NCBI GenBank assembly: GCA_003161045.1
Contig: PMPH01000135.1
Location: 18,073 to 77,526 of the forward strand
Source: Acidobacteriaceae bacterium
GTDB lineage: Bacteria; Acidobacteriota; Terriglobia; Terriglobales; Acidobacteriaceae
Direction: 5' to 3'
DNA length: 59,454 nt
Below the pieces are notes generated by a model. It was given only the letters and a program-made list of their open reading frames with translations. It searched no databases and was not told the DNA's origin. Shown here piece after piece: positions 1 to 8,576 of this stretch (position 1 is the stretch's first letter; every line of letters starts with the position of its first letter). The translations under genes and the position numbers were made by a program.

Positions 1-106
1 ACTTTTTGGTGCGCACATCCTCACGGATCATGTCAGCGAGGAAGTTGGAGGGGGTGCGGACGTCCTGACTCTGAGCTTCTGGGCTTTCCGGATTCGAGTT
101 GGTCAT
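1..106 (-). CDS. glnS: Probable glutaminyl-tRNA synthetase, N-terminal fragment cut by window edge
   Basis: The minus strand is open from an ATG at 106 to the window edge and encodes 35 residues. After a polar N-terminal tail they contain PSNFLADMIREDVRTKK, which resembles the N-terminal helix of bacterial GlnRS (pattern NFI..II..DL..GK) that comes just before the HIGH-containing Rossmann fold. GlnRS charges tRNA-Gln in the cytoplasm. The gene lies downstream of the BRCT/WYL gene and gltX on the same strand, so two class I Glx-tRNA synthetases would be neighbours. The catalytic domain is outside the window, so the identification rests on a short stretch. I see no strong ribosome binding site. 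Confidence 0.5.
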   Translation of the reverse strand, partial: MTNSNPESPEAQSQDVRTPSNFLADMIREDVRTKK

Positions 107-165
107 GAGTGCTTTTATTATCCCACTGGAGGGCTGTGCTCAAAAAGAGCGGCGCGGGAGATGGT

Positions 166-888
166 CTAGCCTAGACGTTCCAGCTTCAAAATGCGATCTT
201 TGCGAAATGTCTTAATCTGGCTGTCTTCATAAGCCGCGAGGTATTCGTTACCGTTTGGATGTTTGCCCGACGGGTGGAGCACCTCAATAGTCCGTTCGCT
301 ATACTCTCCGGCGCTGTCCGCATACTCTAATCGGCAGGGCACCGGGGGATGGTAGGTCTCTCCCCAGACTATGGCTGATTCATCGAAGTTAAATCCCGCG
401 TGTGTGTATTTGCGCTCGTGGTGCGGAAACTCGCCTGATTTAAGGTACTCGCAGAGTTGCTGCTCAGTCAGGACGATAGTGCCGTTCTGAGCCGCCGCTC
501 TTGCCTTCGCGGTGTCGCCTCTTGCCGCCACAAGAAAATCGGTATCAAGAAAAACTCGTTCGACGAATCGCGCGTTCTTCGTAGAGTTGATTTTGATGGC
601 AACCTGCGCGCGCGGCTCACGGAGAGTACCAGTGATTGCCACGGTCATCCTTTGCTTATCTTCAAGCCCGTCCTGCTTTTTGGTTGGGTTTGCCCTAGCT
701 TGGGCCGTTGCAGCCTCAATCTCCTTCTCTAACCGCTCGGTATCATAGCCATCGAAGGTGACGGTTTTGCCGTCCCTGATAATGGTTACCGGAAAGGACT
801 CGTGTCCCTTTTTTCGGCCTGTACCACCGGCTTTAACGATCACGGCCACAAGGGCCGCTGCAAAGAAGAAAAGCAAGAGTAGGGTCAT
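166..888 (-). CDS. Membrane-anchored protein with BRCT-like and WYL-like domains
   Basis: The 240-residue protein has three visible parts. Residues 1-20 are a hydrophobic anchor or signal (MTLLLLFFFAAALVAVIV). Residues about 80-152 resemble a BRCT domain: they start VAITGTLREPR, continue with FLDTDFLVAARG and TAKARAAAQNG, and end with an ILTEQQL-like segment, matching the BRCT pattern of TGTL, TDYLVAG, KAxxA and a final helix. Residues about 175-240 (CRLEYADSAGEYSERTIEV, EYLAAYEDSQIKTFRKDRI) resemble a WYL domain, a ligand- or nucleic-acid-sensing fold. BRCT domains bind phosphopeptides or DNA ends, usually in cytosolic proteins, so an N-terminal membrane segment is odd. Base composition looks less GC-rich than its neighbours. 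Function is unknown. Confidence 0.6.
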   Translation of the reverse strand: MTLLLLFFFAAALVAVIVKAGGTGRKKGHESFPVTIIRDGKTVTFDGYDTERLEKEIEAATAQARANPTKKQDGLEDKQRMTVAITGTLREPRAQVAIKINSTKNARFVERVFLDTDFLVAARGDTAKARAAAQNGTIVLTEQQLCEYLKSGEFPHHERKYTHAGFNFDESAIVWGETYHPPVPCRLEYADSAGEYSERTIEVLHPSGKHPNGNEYLAAYEDSQIKTFRKDRILKLERLG

Positions 889-1051
889 TGAAGAAGATTA
901 ATCCTCAAAATTCGATTGTCAACTATCGGCAATGAATTCCTCTTCAAGGTCGCTTGCCAAAGTTCCAGATTTTGTGCCGGAATCGAATCAGCCGGGTCCC
1001 CCATTTGGAGCTGGGGATGAATCCGTCCAAACCGCGACCCGAACGCTGTGT

Positions 1052-2518
1052 TCAGGCTAAGAATTGTACGGCTTGGCCGATGCGAGTGAGGCAAACCTCG
1101 CGGCCGAGGACGGCCATGGTTTCAAAGAGCGGCGGGGCGTTCTTGCGGCCGCAGACGGCGACGCGGATGGGTTGGAAGGCCTGCCCGGCCTTCAAACCCA
1201 GGTGCGAGGCCGCGGCGCGCAGCGCCTGTTCGAGCGAATCGTGGTCGAAAGAGACGGTGGCCAGCACCTCCAGCGCGTGCTGGAGGACGCGGCGGGCCAT
1301 GGCCGCATCGCCGCCCTTTTGCGGGACCAACTCCGTTGGGTCATACGGAGCAAGTTCTTTGACAAAGAAAAAGTCGGCGGCGGAGACGGCTTCGCCGAGC
1401 AGCTTGATGCGCTCACGGATCAACGGGGTCACGGCGAGCAGTTTTTCCGGCGTCGCCTCCAGGCCGGCGGCAGCGAAGAAGGGCTGGAGCAGGGAAGTGA
1501 GCTCGGCGACGGGCAGGGCGCGAATATGCTCCGCGTTCAGCCACAGGGCCTTGGGATCGAAGGGGTCATCTTCCGTAAAGTTCACCACGGCGTTGGCGCG
1601 GTTCACGCCCTCCAGCGTGAAAGCCGTGACAATCTCGTCGATCGTGAGGAACTCGCGGTCGTTCTTGGGCGACCAGCCCAGCAGGCAGAGAAAGTTGATG
1701 AAGGCCTGGGGCAGGAATCCGGCGTCGCGGTAGGTGGTCACGCTGACCACGGGCCCATGCTTGCGCTTGGAGAGCTTGGCGCCATCGGGGGCCACCAGCA
1801 GGGGAAGATGGGCGAACTGGGGCGGTTCCATGCCCAGGGCTTCGAAGATGAGCAGATGCTTGAAGGTGTTGGTGAGGTGATCCTGGCCGCGGATGATGTG
1901 GCTGATCGCGAGATCTGCGTCGTCGACGCACGAGGCCAGGTGGTAGGTGGGCATCCCGTCCGAGCGCAGCAGCGCAAAGTCTTCCACCTCGTCAGCCAGC
2001 TTGGACTGCTCGCCATAAACGCCATCAACAAATCGCAAACTCTGGTCCTGGCCGCGGGGGACGCGATAGCGCAGGGCAAAGGGCTCACCCGCGGCGGCGC
2101 GACGGTCGCTCTCCTCCCTTGACAGTTCGCGCATCCCGGGGTTAAACAGCCAAGCGCCCTGCGCGCTGGACTGCTCTTCGCCGGCCGCGTGGGCGGGGGT
2201 AAAGTCGCGATAGGCAAGCCCCTTGGCGAAGATCGCTTCGGCCTGCTGGCGGTGCAGCGCCAGGCGCTCGGACTGCTTGTATTCTTCGTCCCAGTCGAGG
2301 TCCAGCCAGCGCAGTCCCTCGAAGATGGATTGCACGCTGGCCTCGGAGTTGCGCTCCACATCGGTGTCGTCCAGGCGCAACACCATGGTTCCCCGGTAGC
2401 GGCGCGCATAGAGCCAATTGAAGATAAACGTGCGGGCGCTGCCCACGTGCAGATAGCCGGTGGGCGAGGGCGCAAAACGAACGCGGGGAGTCTTCTGCGA
2501 GGGCGTCGAATCAGGCAT
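1052..2518 (-). CDS. gltX: Glutamyl-tRNA synthetase
   Basis: This 488-residue class I aminoacyl-tRNA synthetase attaches glutamate to tRNA-Glu, and in organisms using the transamidation route also to tRNA-Gln. The HIGH region [13 protein letters not shown] lies at residues 14-26 and the KMSKS loop appears as KLSKR at 248-252. The Rossmann catalytic core comes first and the helical anticodon-binding region follows to the C-terminus. Length is normal for bacterial GltX. The ATG at 2518 starts just ahead of the conserved core. The gene is followed on the same strand by the BRCT/WYL gene and the probable glnS. If glnS is real, the organism may charge Gln directly and GltX would be the discriminating form; sequence alone does not settle this. 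Confidence 0.97.
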   Translation of the reverse strand: MPDSTPSQKTPRVRFAPSPTGYLHVGSARTFIFNWLYARRYRGTMVLRLDDTDVERNSEASVQSIFEGLRWLDLDWDEEYKQSERLALHRQQAEAIFAKGLAYRDFTPAHAAGEEQSSAQGAWLFNPGMRELSREESDRRAAAGEPFALRYRVPRGQDQSLRFVDGVYGEQSKLADEVEDFALLRSDGMPTYHLASCVDDADLAISHIIRGQDHLTNTFKHLLIFEALGMEPPQFAHLPLLVAPDGAKLSKRKHGPVVSVTTYRDAGFLPQAFINFLCLLGWSPKNDREFLTIDEIVTAFTLEGVNRANAVVNFTEDDPFDPKALWLNAEHIRALPVAELTSLLQPFFAAAGLEATPEKLLAVTPLIRERIKLLGEAVSAADFFFVKELAPYDPTELVPQKGGDAAMARRVLQHALEVLATVSFDHDSLEQALRAAASHLGLKAGQAFQPIRVAVCGRKNAPPLFETMAVLGREVCLTRIGQAVQFLA

Positions 2519-2666
2519 TTTGAGGATTTCTTTCCATTCACGATGCTAGCACCACCGCCCCCGCGGACCGCGGCGGCGGGGGGCTAGTTCTACAGTTGTA
2601 TTTCCTTCAAGTCCTGGAAAAGCAGCGAGAGCCCGGGCCTGAAGGCCCCGCTTATTCGCTTTCTTT

Positions 2667-2686
2667 CAGGGGGCTGAAGCCCCCTG
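2667..2686. repeat. GC-rich palindrome downstream of the TonB receptor gene
   Basis: A perfect 9-base inverted repeat with a 2-base loop (arms CAGGGGGCT and AGCCCCCTG). It lies about 35 bases past the end of the minus-strand receptor gene. The T-run (TTTT) follows on the plus strand, not the minus strand, so it is not a classical terminator for the receptor. It may be a REP-like hairpin or a terminator acting in the other direction. Confidence 0.5.
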
Positions 2687-2721
2687 TTTTCTCCAGAATC
2701 CTCGAGTTACAACCAGTAGTG

Positions 2722-5295
2722 CTAGTGGTTGCTGGCCTTGGTCCAGGCGATGCGTAGTCCGGCGCGGAGGTTGAAGGGCAGGCTGGGGTAGCCGATGGGG
2801 GCAATGTGGCGGCTGTCGGCGAGGTTTTCCGCCTGGGCGTAGGCGCTCAGCCAGGAGAGCAGCTTGTAGCTGCCGCCCAGGTCCAGCTTGGCGTAGCCCC
2901 AGTCGAGATTGCGATTGGGCAGAACCAGCGAATTGCCCTGGTTGACGTCTTCATAGCCGAGAAAGGTGGAGTCGTCGCTGCGGCTGGCAAAGGCCGAGGT
3001 GAAGACCACGGTGAACTTGGGTTGCGTGTAGCTGGCGGTGAAGAATCCCGTGTGCGGCGGACGGCGGAAGGGGCGCGCGCCTTTGAGCGGCGAGTAAATG
3101 CCCACGGGAATGCCGTCGAAGGTGGGCGCATAACCTTCGAGCAGCGCCTGATTGTCGCTCGAAAAGGAGCGCTGCACCACCGCATCGAGGTAGGTGTAGC
3201 CGCCGCGGAAGAAGAGGTCCTTGCCGATGCCGCTCTCAACGGTGGTTTCAATGCCCTGCGCGCGGAAGGCGAGCGAGTTGAGGTCCAGCGAGTAGGCGTC
3301 TTCGCTTTGGAGGGTAGCCTCCAGAGCTTTCTGCTGCTGCGCGGTCAGGTTGGGTAAAAGCGTGGGGACCAATCCCACGCCGACGCCTTCGATCTCGCGG
3401 CCGAACTCGTTGTGGAAGTAGCTGGCGCGGAAGATGATCCGCTGGCTCAAGAAGGCCTGCTCGCCGCCGCCCTCCCAGGTGCGCGCGGTGGGCGCCTGGA
3501 TGGGGGAGACGTGCATCTGCTGAATGGTGGCCTGGCCGCCATTTTGCTCCAAAAAGTCGTAGAGTGAGCCGAACTCATCGGTCAGCTTGGGCTCGCGCAC
3601 GCCTTGCGAAAAGCTGAAGTTCAGCCGCGTTCCGCTGAAGGCGCCACGCCGCGGACGCAGCGCATAGAAGCCCAGACCGGCGTGGGGCGAGACACCGTTG
3701 CCGATCAGTTGATAGTGCATCGCATCCGCGCCCAGCGTATAAAACAGCCGCTGTTTGAAGAAGTCGCCGTGCGCGCCAAAGAGGTAGTCGTAGTTGGTGC
3801 GGTTGACCGCCGCGCTGATGAAGTAAACCGGTTCACGCTCGGCGGCGCGCTCATTTGTGTAGTGGAAACCGGCCAGCAGCGTCAGATGCGGCGTCAGGCG
3901 GTAGTCTCCCTGGTAAAGAAACTGGTCGCGGTTGTTGATCACGTCCAGCCGGTTGGGGTAGACGCTGCCGTTGGCTGCGCTGTAATCGAGCAGCGCGGGC
4001 CCGGTGGCGCTATAGCCGTTGGCTCCCTGAATGGTGACGGCCAGGCCGTAGAAGTTGCCGCCCGTGTAGCTGTCAGCGGCTCCGTCGCAGCTATTGGCGG
4101 GGATGCAAATGCCGGCCGGGTACCACTGCCGGGACTGCTCGCGCTTGCGCGTCAGGCCGTACTGAAGGCGGTTGTGGAAGTCGGGCGTGGTCTGGTTTTC
4201 GACTGTGGCTCCGGCGTACAGGTCCTGATCGCCCTGTTTGCGGTCGTCGCTGATGTGATAGAAGTCCCAGGTGCTGGGAACGCCGGTGGCGTCGACGCCG
4301 TAGTGCAGGGTGGCGCGAATCTGCGTACTGCCGTTGGGCTGCCAGCCGAGATTGGCGGCCGAGGTGGCCATGTGGTACTCGTCGTTGGGCAGATTGTTGG
4401 CCGTCTGGAGCCAACTGAAGGCGCCCAGGTAGTCCAGCTTGTTGTGCGCGCCGGCTACCTCCAGTTCTTCGCGCGAGGTGGAGAAGCTGCCCGCATCGCC
4501 CTGGAGGAGAATCGAGGGGAAGCTGGTGGTGCCGTGGGGGGTGGTCAGGCTGACGACTCCGCTGGCCGCGTCGGCGCCGTAAAGGCTGGAGTCGGGGCCG
4601 CGGTAGACCTCGGCGCGCTCGATGGCGGTGGTCGAGAGCGGACCGAAGTCGAATTGCCCACCCAGGTCGCCGACACTGACCCCGTCGAGAAGGATTTTGT
4701 TGGCGTCCGAGTCGCCTCCGCGGACAAAAAGCGAGCTTTGCGCGCCGAGTTGGCCATCCTGCGCTACGACCGTGCCGGGCATCAGCCGCAGCGCGCTCGT
4801 CAGGTCGCTGCGCAGAGCCAGATCAGGCGGGGCGAGGACGCTGGTGGCGGCGCTGGTCTGGGACTGCGGCGTGGGGGTTCCGGTGGCCGTGACCACGATC
4901 GACTCGCGCACCCACTCGGGTTCGAGCACCAGGTTGCGCTCGACCGAGTCGAGCCGGCCGGCGTAGAAGCCGGGCGTCTCCAACTGGCGGAAGCTCTTGG
5001 CGTTGACGACCAGAAAGAAGCGGCCCTCGACGCCGGCAAGAATCTGGAAGCTGCCGTCGGCGGTGGAGATGGCCGAGGCGACGGCCTTGCCGCCGCTGAT
5101 CAGGATTACGTTGGCGCCGGTGACCTTGGCGCCGGTGGCGTCGGTGACCACGCCGCGAACTGAGGCTGCCGGGCAGAGGATGGCGCTGGCGGCGAGCAGA
5201 AGAACAGCAAGAGTGCGCGGCAGTATGCGCGTGAATGGAAAGCGCGGGTGAGGAGTCTGCAAGCGGCGAGCGCGAAAATGGGCAAAAGCGGGCAT
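2722..5295 (-). CDS. TonB-dependent outer-membrane receptor, cobalamin-type (BtuB-like)
   Basis: An 857-residue outer-membrane receptor. From the N-terminus it has a signal peptide, then a carboxypeptidase-regulatory-like beta-sandwich (starting near SVRGVVTDATGAKVTGA), a plug domain (SLFVRGGDSDANKILLDG, SLYGADAASGVVSL) and a 22-strand-type barrel. The chosen ATG at 5295 has AGGAG six bases upstream; an in-frame ATG at 5340 would overlap the riboswitch. A cobalamin riboswitch precedes the gene, so the substrate is most likely vitamin B12 or a related corrinoid, taken up with energy from TonB-ExbBD. The N-terminal CarboxypepD_reg-like domain is typical of Acidobacteria and Bacteroidota receptors rather than of E. 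coli BtuB. No periplasmic or ABC B12 transport genes are adjacent. Confidence 0.85.
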   Translation of the reverse strand: MPAFAHFRARRLQTPHPRFPFTRILPRTLAVLLLAASAILCPAASVRGVVTDATGAKVTGANVILISGGKAVASAISTADGSFQILAGVEGRFFLVVNAKSFRQLETPGFYAGRLDSVERNLVLEPEWVRESIVVTATGTPTPQSQTSAATSVLAPPDLALRSDLTSALRLMPGTVVAQDGQLGAQSSLFVRGGDSDANKILLDGVSVGDLGGQFDFGPLSTTAIERAEVYRGPDSSLYGADAASGVVSLTTPHGTTSFPSILLQGDAGSFSTSREELEVAGAHNKLDYLGAFSWLQTANNLPNDEYHMATSAANLGWQPNGSTQIRATLHYGVDATGVPSTWDFYHISDDRKQGDQDLYAGATVENQTTPDFHNRLQYGLTRKREQSRQWYPAGICIPANSCDGAADSYTGGNFYGLAVTIQGANGYSATGPALLDYSAANGSVYPNRLDVINNRDQFLYQGDYRLTPHLTLLAGFHYTNERAAEREPVYFISAAVNRTNYDYLFGAHGDFFKQRLFYTLGADAMHYQLIGNGVSPHAGLGFYALRPRRGAFSGTRLNFSFSQGVREPKLTDEFGSLYDFLEQNGGQATIQQMHVSPIQAPTARTWEGGGEQAFLSQRIIFRASYFHNEFGREIEGVGVGLVPTLLPNLTAQQQKALEATLQSEDAYSLDLNSLAFRAQGIETTVESGIGKDLFFRGGYTYLDAVVQRSFSSDNQALLEGYAPTFDGIPVGIYSPLKGARPFRRPPHTGFFTASYTQPKFTVVFTSAFASRSDDSTFLGYEDVNQGNSLVLPNRNLDWGYAKLDLGGSYKLLSWLSAYAQAENLADSRHIAPIGYPSLPFNLRAGLRIAWTKASNH

Positions 5296-5339
5296 GAATA
5301 GCTCCTTCGTTCCCCTCGGAACGCAAGCGGGTTGGGGCA

Positions 5340-5578
5340 CCGAGGACCGGTCTCCTGACTTGCGCTTCGTCCAGCTACCTTCCCACGGACGCGCCCGAAA
5401 AAGGGTGTCGCCTGCAGTGGTTCACAAGAATCCTCCGCGCGAGGCGGAAGAGCCTTGGCTGGTTCCCCACCATTGGCCGATAGAACCGGCCGTTGGGCAG
5501 GGGCGCTCACAGTTGCGGGGCAGTGGCGGAGTTTCACCGCCTTCCCGAACATCCTGGCGATTGCCGTGGTGAATTGTG
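5340..5578 (-). promoter_or_regulatory. Cobalamin (adenosylcobalamin) riboswitch
   Basis: Read on the minus strand, the leader has the conserved elements of the Cobalamin class in order: GGTGAAACTCCGCCACTG near 5530, CCCGCAACTGTGAG after it, a GCCAAGGC-type segment, and the B12 box AAGTCAGGAGACC at about 5349-5361. The receptor start codon follows about 45 bases later, leaving room for a sequestering stem. By family knowledge, ligand binding would switch the receptor off. Boundaries are approximate. Confidence 0.93.
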
Positions 5579-5732
5579 CCGCCCCTTGAAGGAGCGGTCG
5601 GAGTGGCATGAAAGGGATTTCCATGCCATGAATATTTATAGAAGGGAAGGGGCGCGAAGTCAAAAGCCGGGAGACCTCGCGCACGGGGACTGGGCCGGCC
5701 GTGCGCGGATGTGGAAGTTGCGCAGCGGCTGG

Positions 5733-7046
5733 CTAGCGGTACGATTCGTCGCGGTGAATCACAAACTCCGGATAAGCTCCGCCGCCGAGTTCGTGCAGGT
5801 CCATGCCGATGCGCTCGCCGTCGGGATCAACGCGGAAGGGAACGACGCGGTTGAGCAGCCAGAAGAGCAGGTAGACCAGTGGCAGCACCAGACCCAGCAG
5901 CGTGGCGATGCCGACGAGCTGGGCGAGCAGTTGGCCTGACTGCGGGGCGAAGATGCCCACGGCCAGAAGTCCCCACAGGCCGCCCACGGCGTGGACCGTG
6001 ATGGCGCCGGAGGGATCGTCGATGGAGAGGGCGAGCTCAAGCAGTTCAACCAGAAGCGGCGTCATCATGCCGGCGATCAGGCCGGCGAAGAGCGATTCAC
6101 CCGGCGTGAGCAGGGCAGCACAGGCGCTGGAGGTTACCAGGCCGGCCAGCCAGCCGTTGGCGCAGAGGCTGGCGTCGGGCTTGCCGAAACGGATGCGCGT
6201 CACGGCGAAGGTGGCCGCGAGGGCTCCCGAGGCGGAGAGCAATGTGTTGACCGCCGTGCCCGCCAGAGTGGTCAGCGGCGCATGGAGCCAGAGGACTGCC
6301 CCGGCGACGTTCCAGGCCAGCCAGCCCACCAGCGCCAGCAGGCAGCCGAAGAGCACGTAGATGGCGTTGTGGCCGGGCAGGGCGGTGGAGAGGCCCTCTT
6401 TGGGAAACTTACCCTTGCGGGAGCCGGCGATCCAGACCACGGCGAGGGCGCTGAGGCCGCCAAGGACGTGCACTGTGGCCGCGCCGCCGGGATCAAGAAA
6501 ACCAGCACCGAGTGAAAAGTTCACGCCCAACTGCGCCAGCCAGCCAGCGCCCCAGACCCAATGCGCCAGCAGCGGAAAGACAACCGCGGCGAGGAGAGCT
6601 GCTGCGGCGCAGCCAGCGGTGAGGCGCAGGCGATCGGCTCCCGAGCCCCAGGGAATGATAGCGGCCAGGGCAACGGCCAGAAATTCAAAGAGGAGCGCAA
6701 GTTGGGACTGGAACGGGGCAGCGCTCAGGCCGCCGAGCAGAAACGGGCTGGCGCCGAGCCAGTTCCAGGGTTTGCCGGCCAGGTGGAAGACGTGGTCCAC
6801 ACTGTCGGGCGAGCCGAACAGGTAGCCGCTGAAGGTAGCGCCCACCAGGGCGAAGACAATGGCGGTAACGGCCACTATGGCAAGGTTGCCCAGAAGCGCC
6901 TGGGCGGCCGAGCGGGATCGGCTCAGGCCGGTGTTGATGAGGGCTACGCCGGCGACGGCCAGCGGGGCAAGAAGCAGGAGAACGAAGGTGAGCGCGAAGG
7001 CGGCCTCGGTTAGGACGGGAGGGGTAGTGGGCAGAGTCGGGTTCAT
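5733..7046 (-). CDS. amt: Ammonium transporter, Amt family
   Basis: A 437-residue inner-membrane channel for ammonium/ammonia with about 11-12 hydrophobic helices. The two pore histidines are visible in GFLDPGGAATVHVLGG and DPSGAITVHAVGGLWG; the aspartate of the first segment corresponds to the conserved Asp160 of E. coli AmtB. The C-terminal tail keeps the GMDLHELGGGAYPEF element, which contacts regulatory or neighbouring subunits in the family. The start codon overlaps the stop of a 60-residue membrane protein gene by four bases (ATGA), so the two are probably translationally coupled. No glnB/glnK gene is adjacent, unlike the usual glnK-amtB pair. Confidence 0.95.
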   Translation of the reverse strand: MNPTLPTTPPVLTEAAFALTFVLLLLAPLAVAGVALINTGLSRSRSAAQALLGNLAIVAVTAIVFALVGATFSGYLFGSPDSVDHVFHLAGKPWNWLGASPFLLGGLSAAPFQSQLALLFEFLAVALAAIIPWGSGADRLRLTAGCAAAALLAAVVFPLLAHWVWGAGWLAQLGVNFSLGAGFLDPGGAATVHVLGGLSALAVVWIAGSRKGKFPKEGLSTALPGHNAIYVLFGCLLALVGWLAWNVAGAVLWLHAPLTTLAGTAVNTLLSASGALAATFAVTRIRFGKPDASLCANGWLAGLVTSSACAALLTPGESLFAGLIAGMMTPLLVELLELALSIDDPSGAITVHAVGGLWGLLAVGIFAPQSGQLLAQLVGIATLLGLVLPLVYLLFWLLNRVVPFRVDPDGERIGMDLHELGGGAYPEFVIHRDESYR

Positions 7047-7225
7047 GAACGGCTTCCTCCTCGCGCTTCCATGTGGCCGCGCACCGCAACAACAAGCCCA
7101 AGACCTTCGACGGCCAGGCCGCAGAACACGAAGGCCGCGCGCGGCGCCGGGGAGGGAAACAGCACGAGCGCGGCGATAGAGAGAAAGAATCCGGCTGGCA
7201 TGACCAGCAATCCGGCGTACTTCAT
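7043..7225 (-). CDS. Small two-helix membrane protein upstream of amt
   Basis: A 60-residue protein (MKYAGLLVMPAGFFLSIAAL... to ...HMEARGGSRS) with two predicted membrane helices and a charged C-terminal tail. I chose the ATG at 7225 because it has a GGAAAGGA-type ribosome binding site directly upstream; a longer in-frame start would add about 40 low-complexity residues. The stop overlaps the amt start (ATGA), which points to one operon and coupled translation. I do not recognise a family. Its place suggests a role linked to ammonium transport or simple co-regulation, but that is inference. Confidence 0.6.
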   Translation of the reverse strand: MKYAGLLVMPAGFFLSIAALVLFPSPAPRAAFVFCGLAVEGLGLVVAVRGHMEARGGSRS

Positions 7226-7574
7226 GGACTTTCCTTTCCGATCAACCCAGGGCCGGCCGCCGCAGCCTGATGGAATGGAGGGCCGCCCACCGGACCCAGG
7301 TTCGCTTCCGGGTCCGCAATCCCTTTGTTTTGTTTCTGAGAGCAATCGGCTGCAATGCCTGCACAGATTTTAAAGCATACGGAAGATGAATTTTCTCGAT
7401 AGAGCCGGGAACCTTTCAGTTAGGTTGGACAAAAAGCCACCTGGGAATGGAAATCTACAAGAAAATTCGGCTTGACCCTGTCCTGTTTTTGCAATGACAA
7501 AATCCGGGAATAATCCGTCAAGCTTCGTTTACGCGCGAGCAAGCCCCGTTCACGCACGAGCGGTAAAAAACCGC
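7226..7574. other. Intergenic region, amt leader and xerC downstream side
   Basis: About 350 bases without a convincing gene. On the minus strand it is the leader of the amt operon and holds a GC-rich hairpin at 7292-7315 (GGACCC/GGGTCC arms with an interrupted stem). An AAAAAGCCACC stretch near 7431-7441 resembles one arm of the repeat family found at 16.8 and 22.3 kb. I could not identify a clear -24/-12 or -35/-10 promoter. Confidence 0.4.
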
Positions 7575-8576
7575 CTACCTGGCTCGCGGATGGGTGCGGT
7601 CGTAGACTGCTTCCAACTGCGCGGTGGTAAGTTGCGTGTAACGCTGCGTGGTCGAGAGCCGTTCGTGGCCCAGCAACTCCTGGATGGCGCGCAGGTCAGC
7701 GCCCTCTTCCAGCAGATGAGTTCCGAAGGCATGGCGCAGCGTGTGCGGATGCACGTCAGACGAAAGGCCGCGCCGAATGGCAATGCGTTTGACGATGCGG
7801 GCAACGCTGCGGGTGGTCAGCCGCGCCTGGCTGCCCACTGCGCCGCCCAGTTTGCCGAGGCCGCGAAGCCGCAAATTGAGAAACAGCGCCGGGGTTGCCA
7901 GTTCCTTTGTCTCGCCGGCCGCCGCCAGCCGCGCCGCCCGCTCGGCAAGATAGGTTCGGAGCGCCTCGGCCGCCGCGTCGCCCAGCGGAACATAGCGTTG
8001 CTTTTGCCCCTTGCCGCGAATCAGGATCGCCTCGTTGGCCCAGTGAATGTCTTCGAGGTTCAGCCCGGTCAACTCCGCGTTGCGAATGCCGCAGCCGTAC
8101 AAAAGCTCCAGGATCGCCGTGTCGCGCGCGGGCCAACTGGCGGCGTCCTCACCCACGGAATCGACCACGCGGTTCATCTGTTCGATCGAGGGGACGCGCG
8201 GCAAATGCTTTGGCAGCCGTGGCGTGGCCACCAGTGCGGCGGCATTCTGTTCAACCAGCCCGGTGCGCGCCAGCCATTTGAACCAACTGCGAATGGCGGC
8301 CAGCGCCCGCGCGGCAGAGGACTTCGCCAAGCCGCGGTCATAGAGCGTGCCCAGGTAGGCGCGGATGTGCGTGTGCTCGATGCTCTTCGGGCTTTGATCT
8401 TTTCCGTAGAGCTTTGCGATGTAGGAGACAAATCCGTTCAGTTCGCGCTCGTAGGCCCGCAGGGTGTGCGCCGATGCGCCGCGCTCATTGGCCAGTACGC
8501 GCAGGTAATCGGCCACCAGCGACTCCAACGGCGCAGTGGCCATCGGTGCGGGCAAGGAGGCGGCGGGGGTGCTCAT
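7575..8576 (-). CDS. xerC: Tyrosine recombinase, XerC/XerD type
   Basis: A 333-residue site-specific recombinase. The N-terminal SAM-like core-binding domain spans roughly residues 15-110 and the catalytic domain follows. The catalytic set is complete: Arg in [11 protein letters not shown], Lys in [11 protein letters not shown], His-x-x-Arg in [14 protein letters not shown], His in [14 protein letters not shown] with the nucleophilic Tyr at its end. Xer recombinases resolve chromosome dimers at dif near the division septum. The start overlaps the stop of the upstream recombinase gene by four bases, so the two form an operon. The XerC versus XerD label is uncertain for this pair. Confidence 0.85.
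   Translation of the reverse strand: MSTPAASLPAPMATAPLESLVADYLRVLANERGASAHTLRAYERELNGFVSYIAKLYGKDQSPKSIEHTHIRAYLGTLYDRGLAKSSAARALAAIRSWFKWLARTGLVEQNAAALVATPRLPKHLPRVPSIEQMNRVVDSVGEDAASWPARDTAILELLYGCGIRNAELTGLNLEDIHWANEAILIRGKGQKQRYVPLGDAAAEALRTYLAERAARLAAAGETKELATPALFLNLRLRGLGKLGGAVGSQARLTTRSVARIVKRIAIRRGLSSDVHPHTLRHAFGTHLLEEGADLRAIQELLGHERLSTTQRYTQLTTAQLEAVYDRTHPRAR

Noticed and set aside
3604-5163. Long plus-strand open frame (519 codons) opposite the TonB receptor
   Set aside because: Antisense shadow in GC-rich DNA: the minus-strand frame has full receptor domains, while this one is Gly/Ala/Val/Arg-rich with no recognisable motif.
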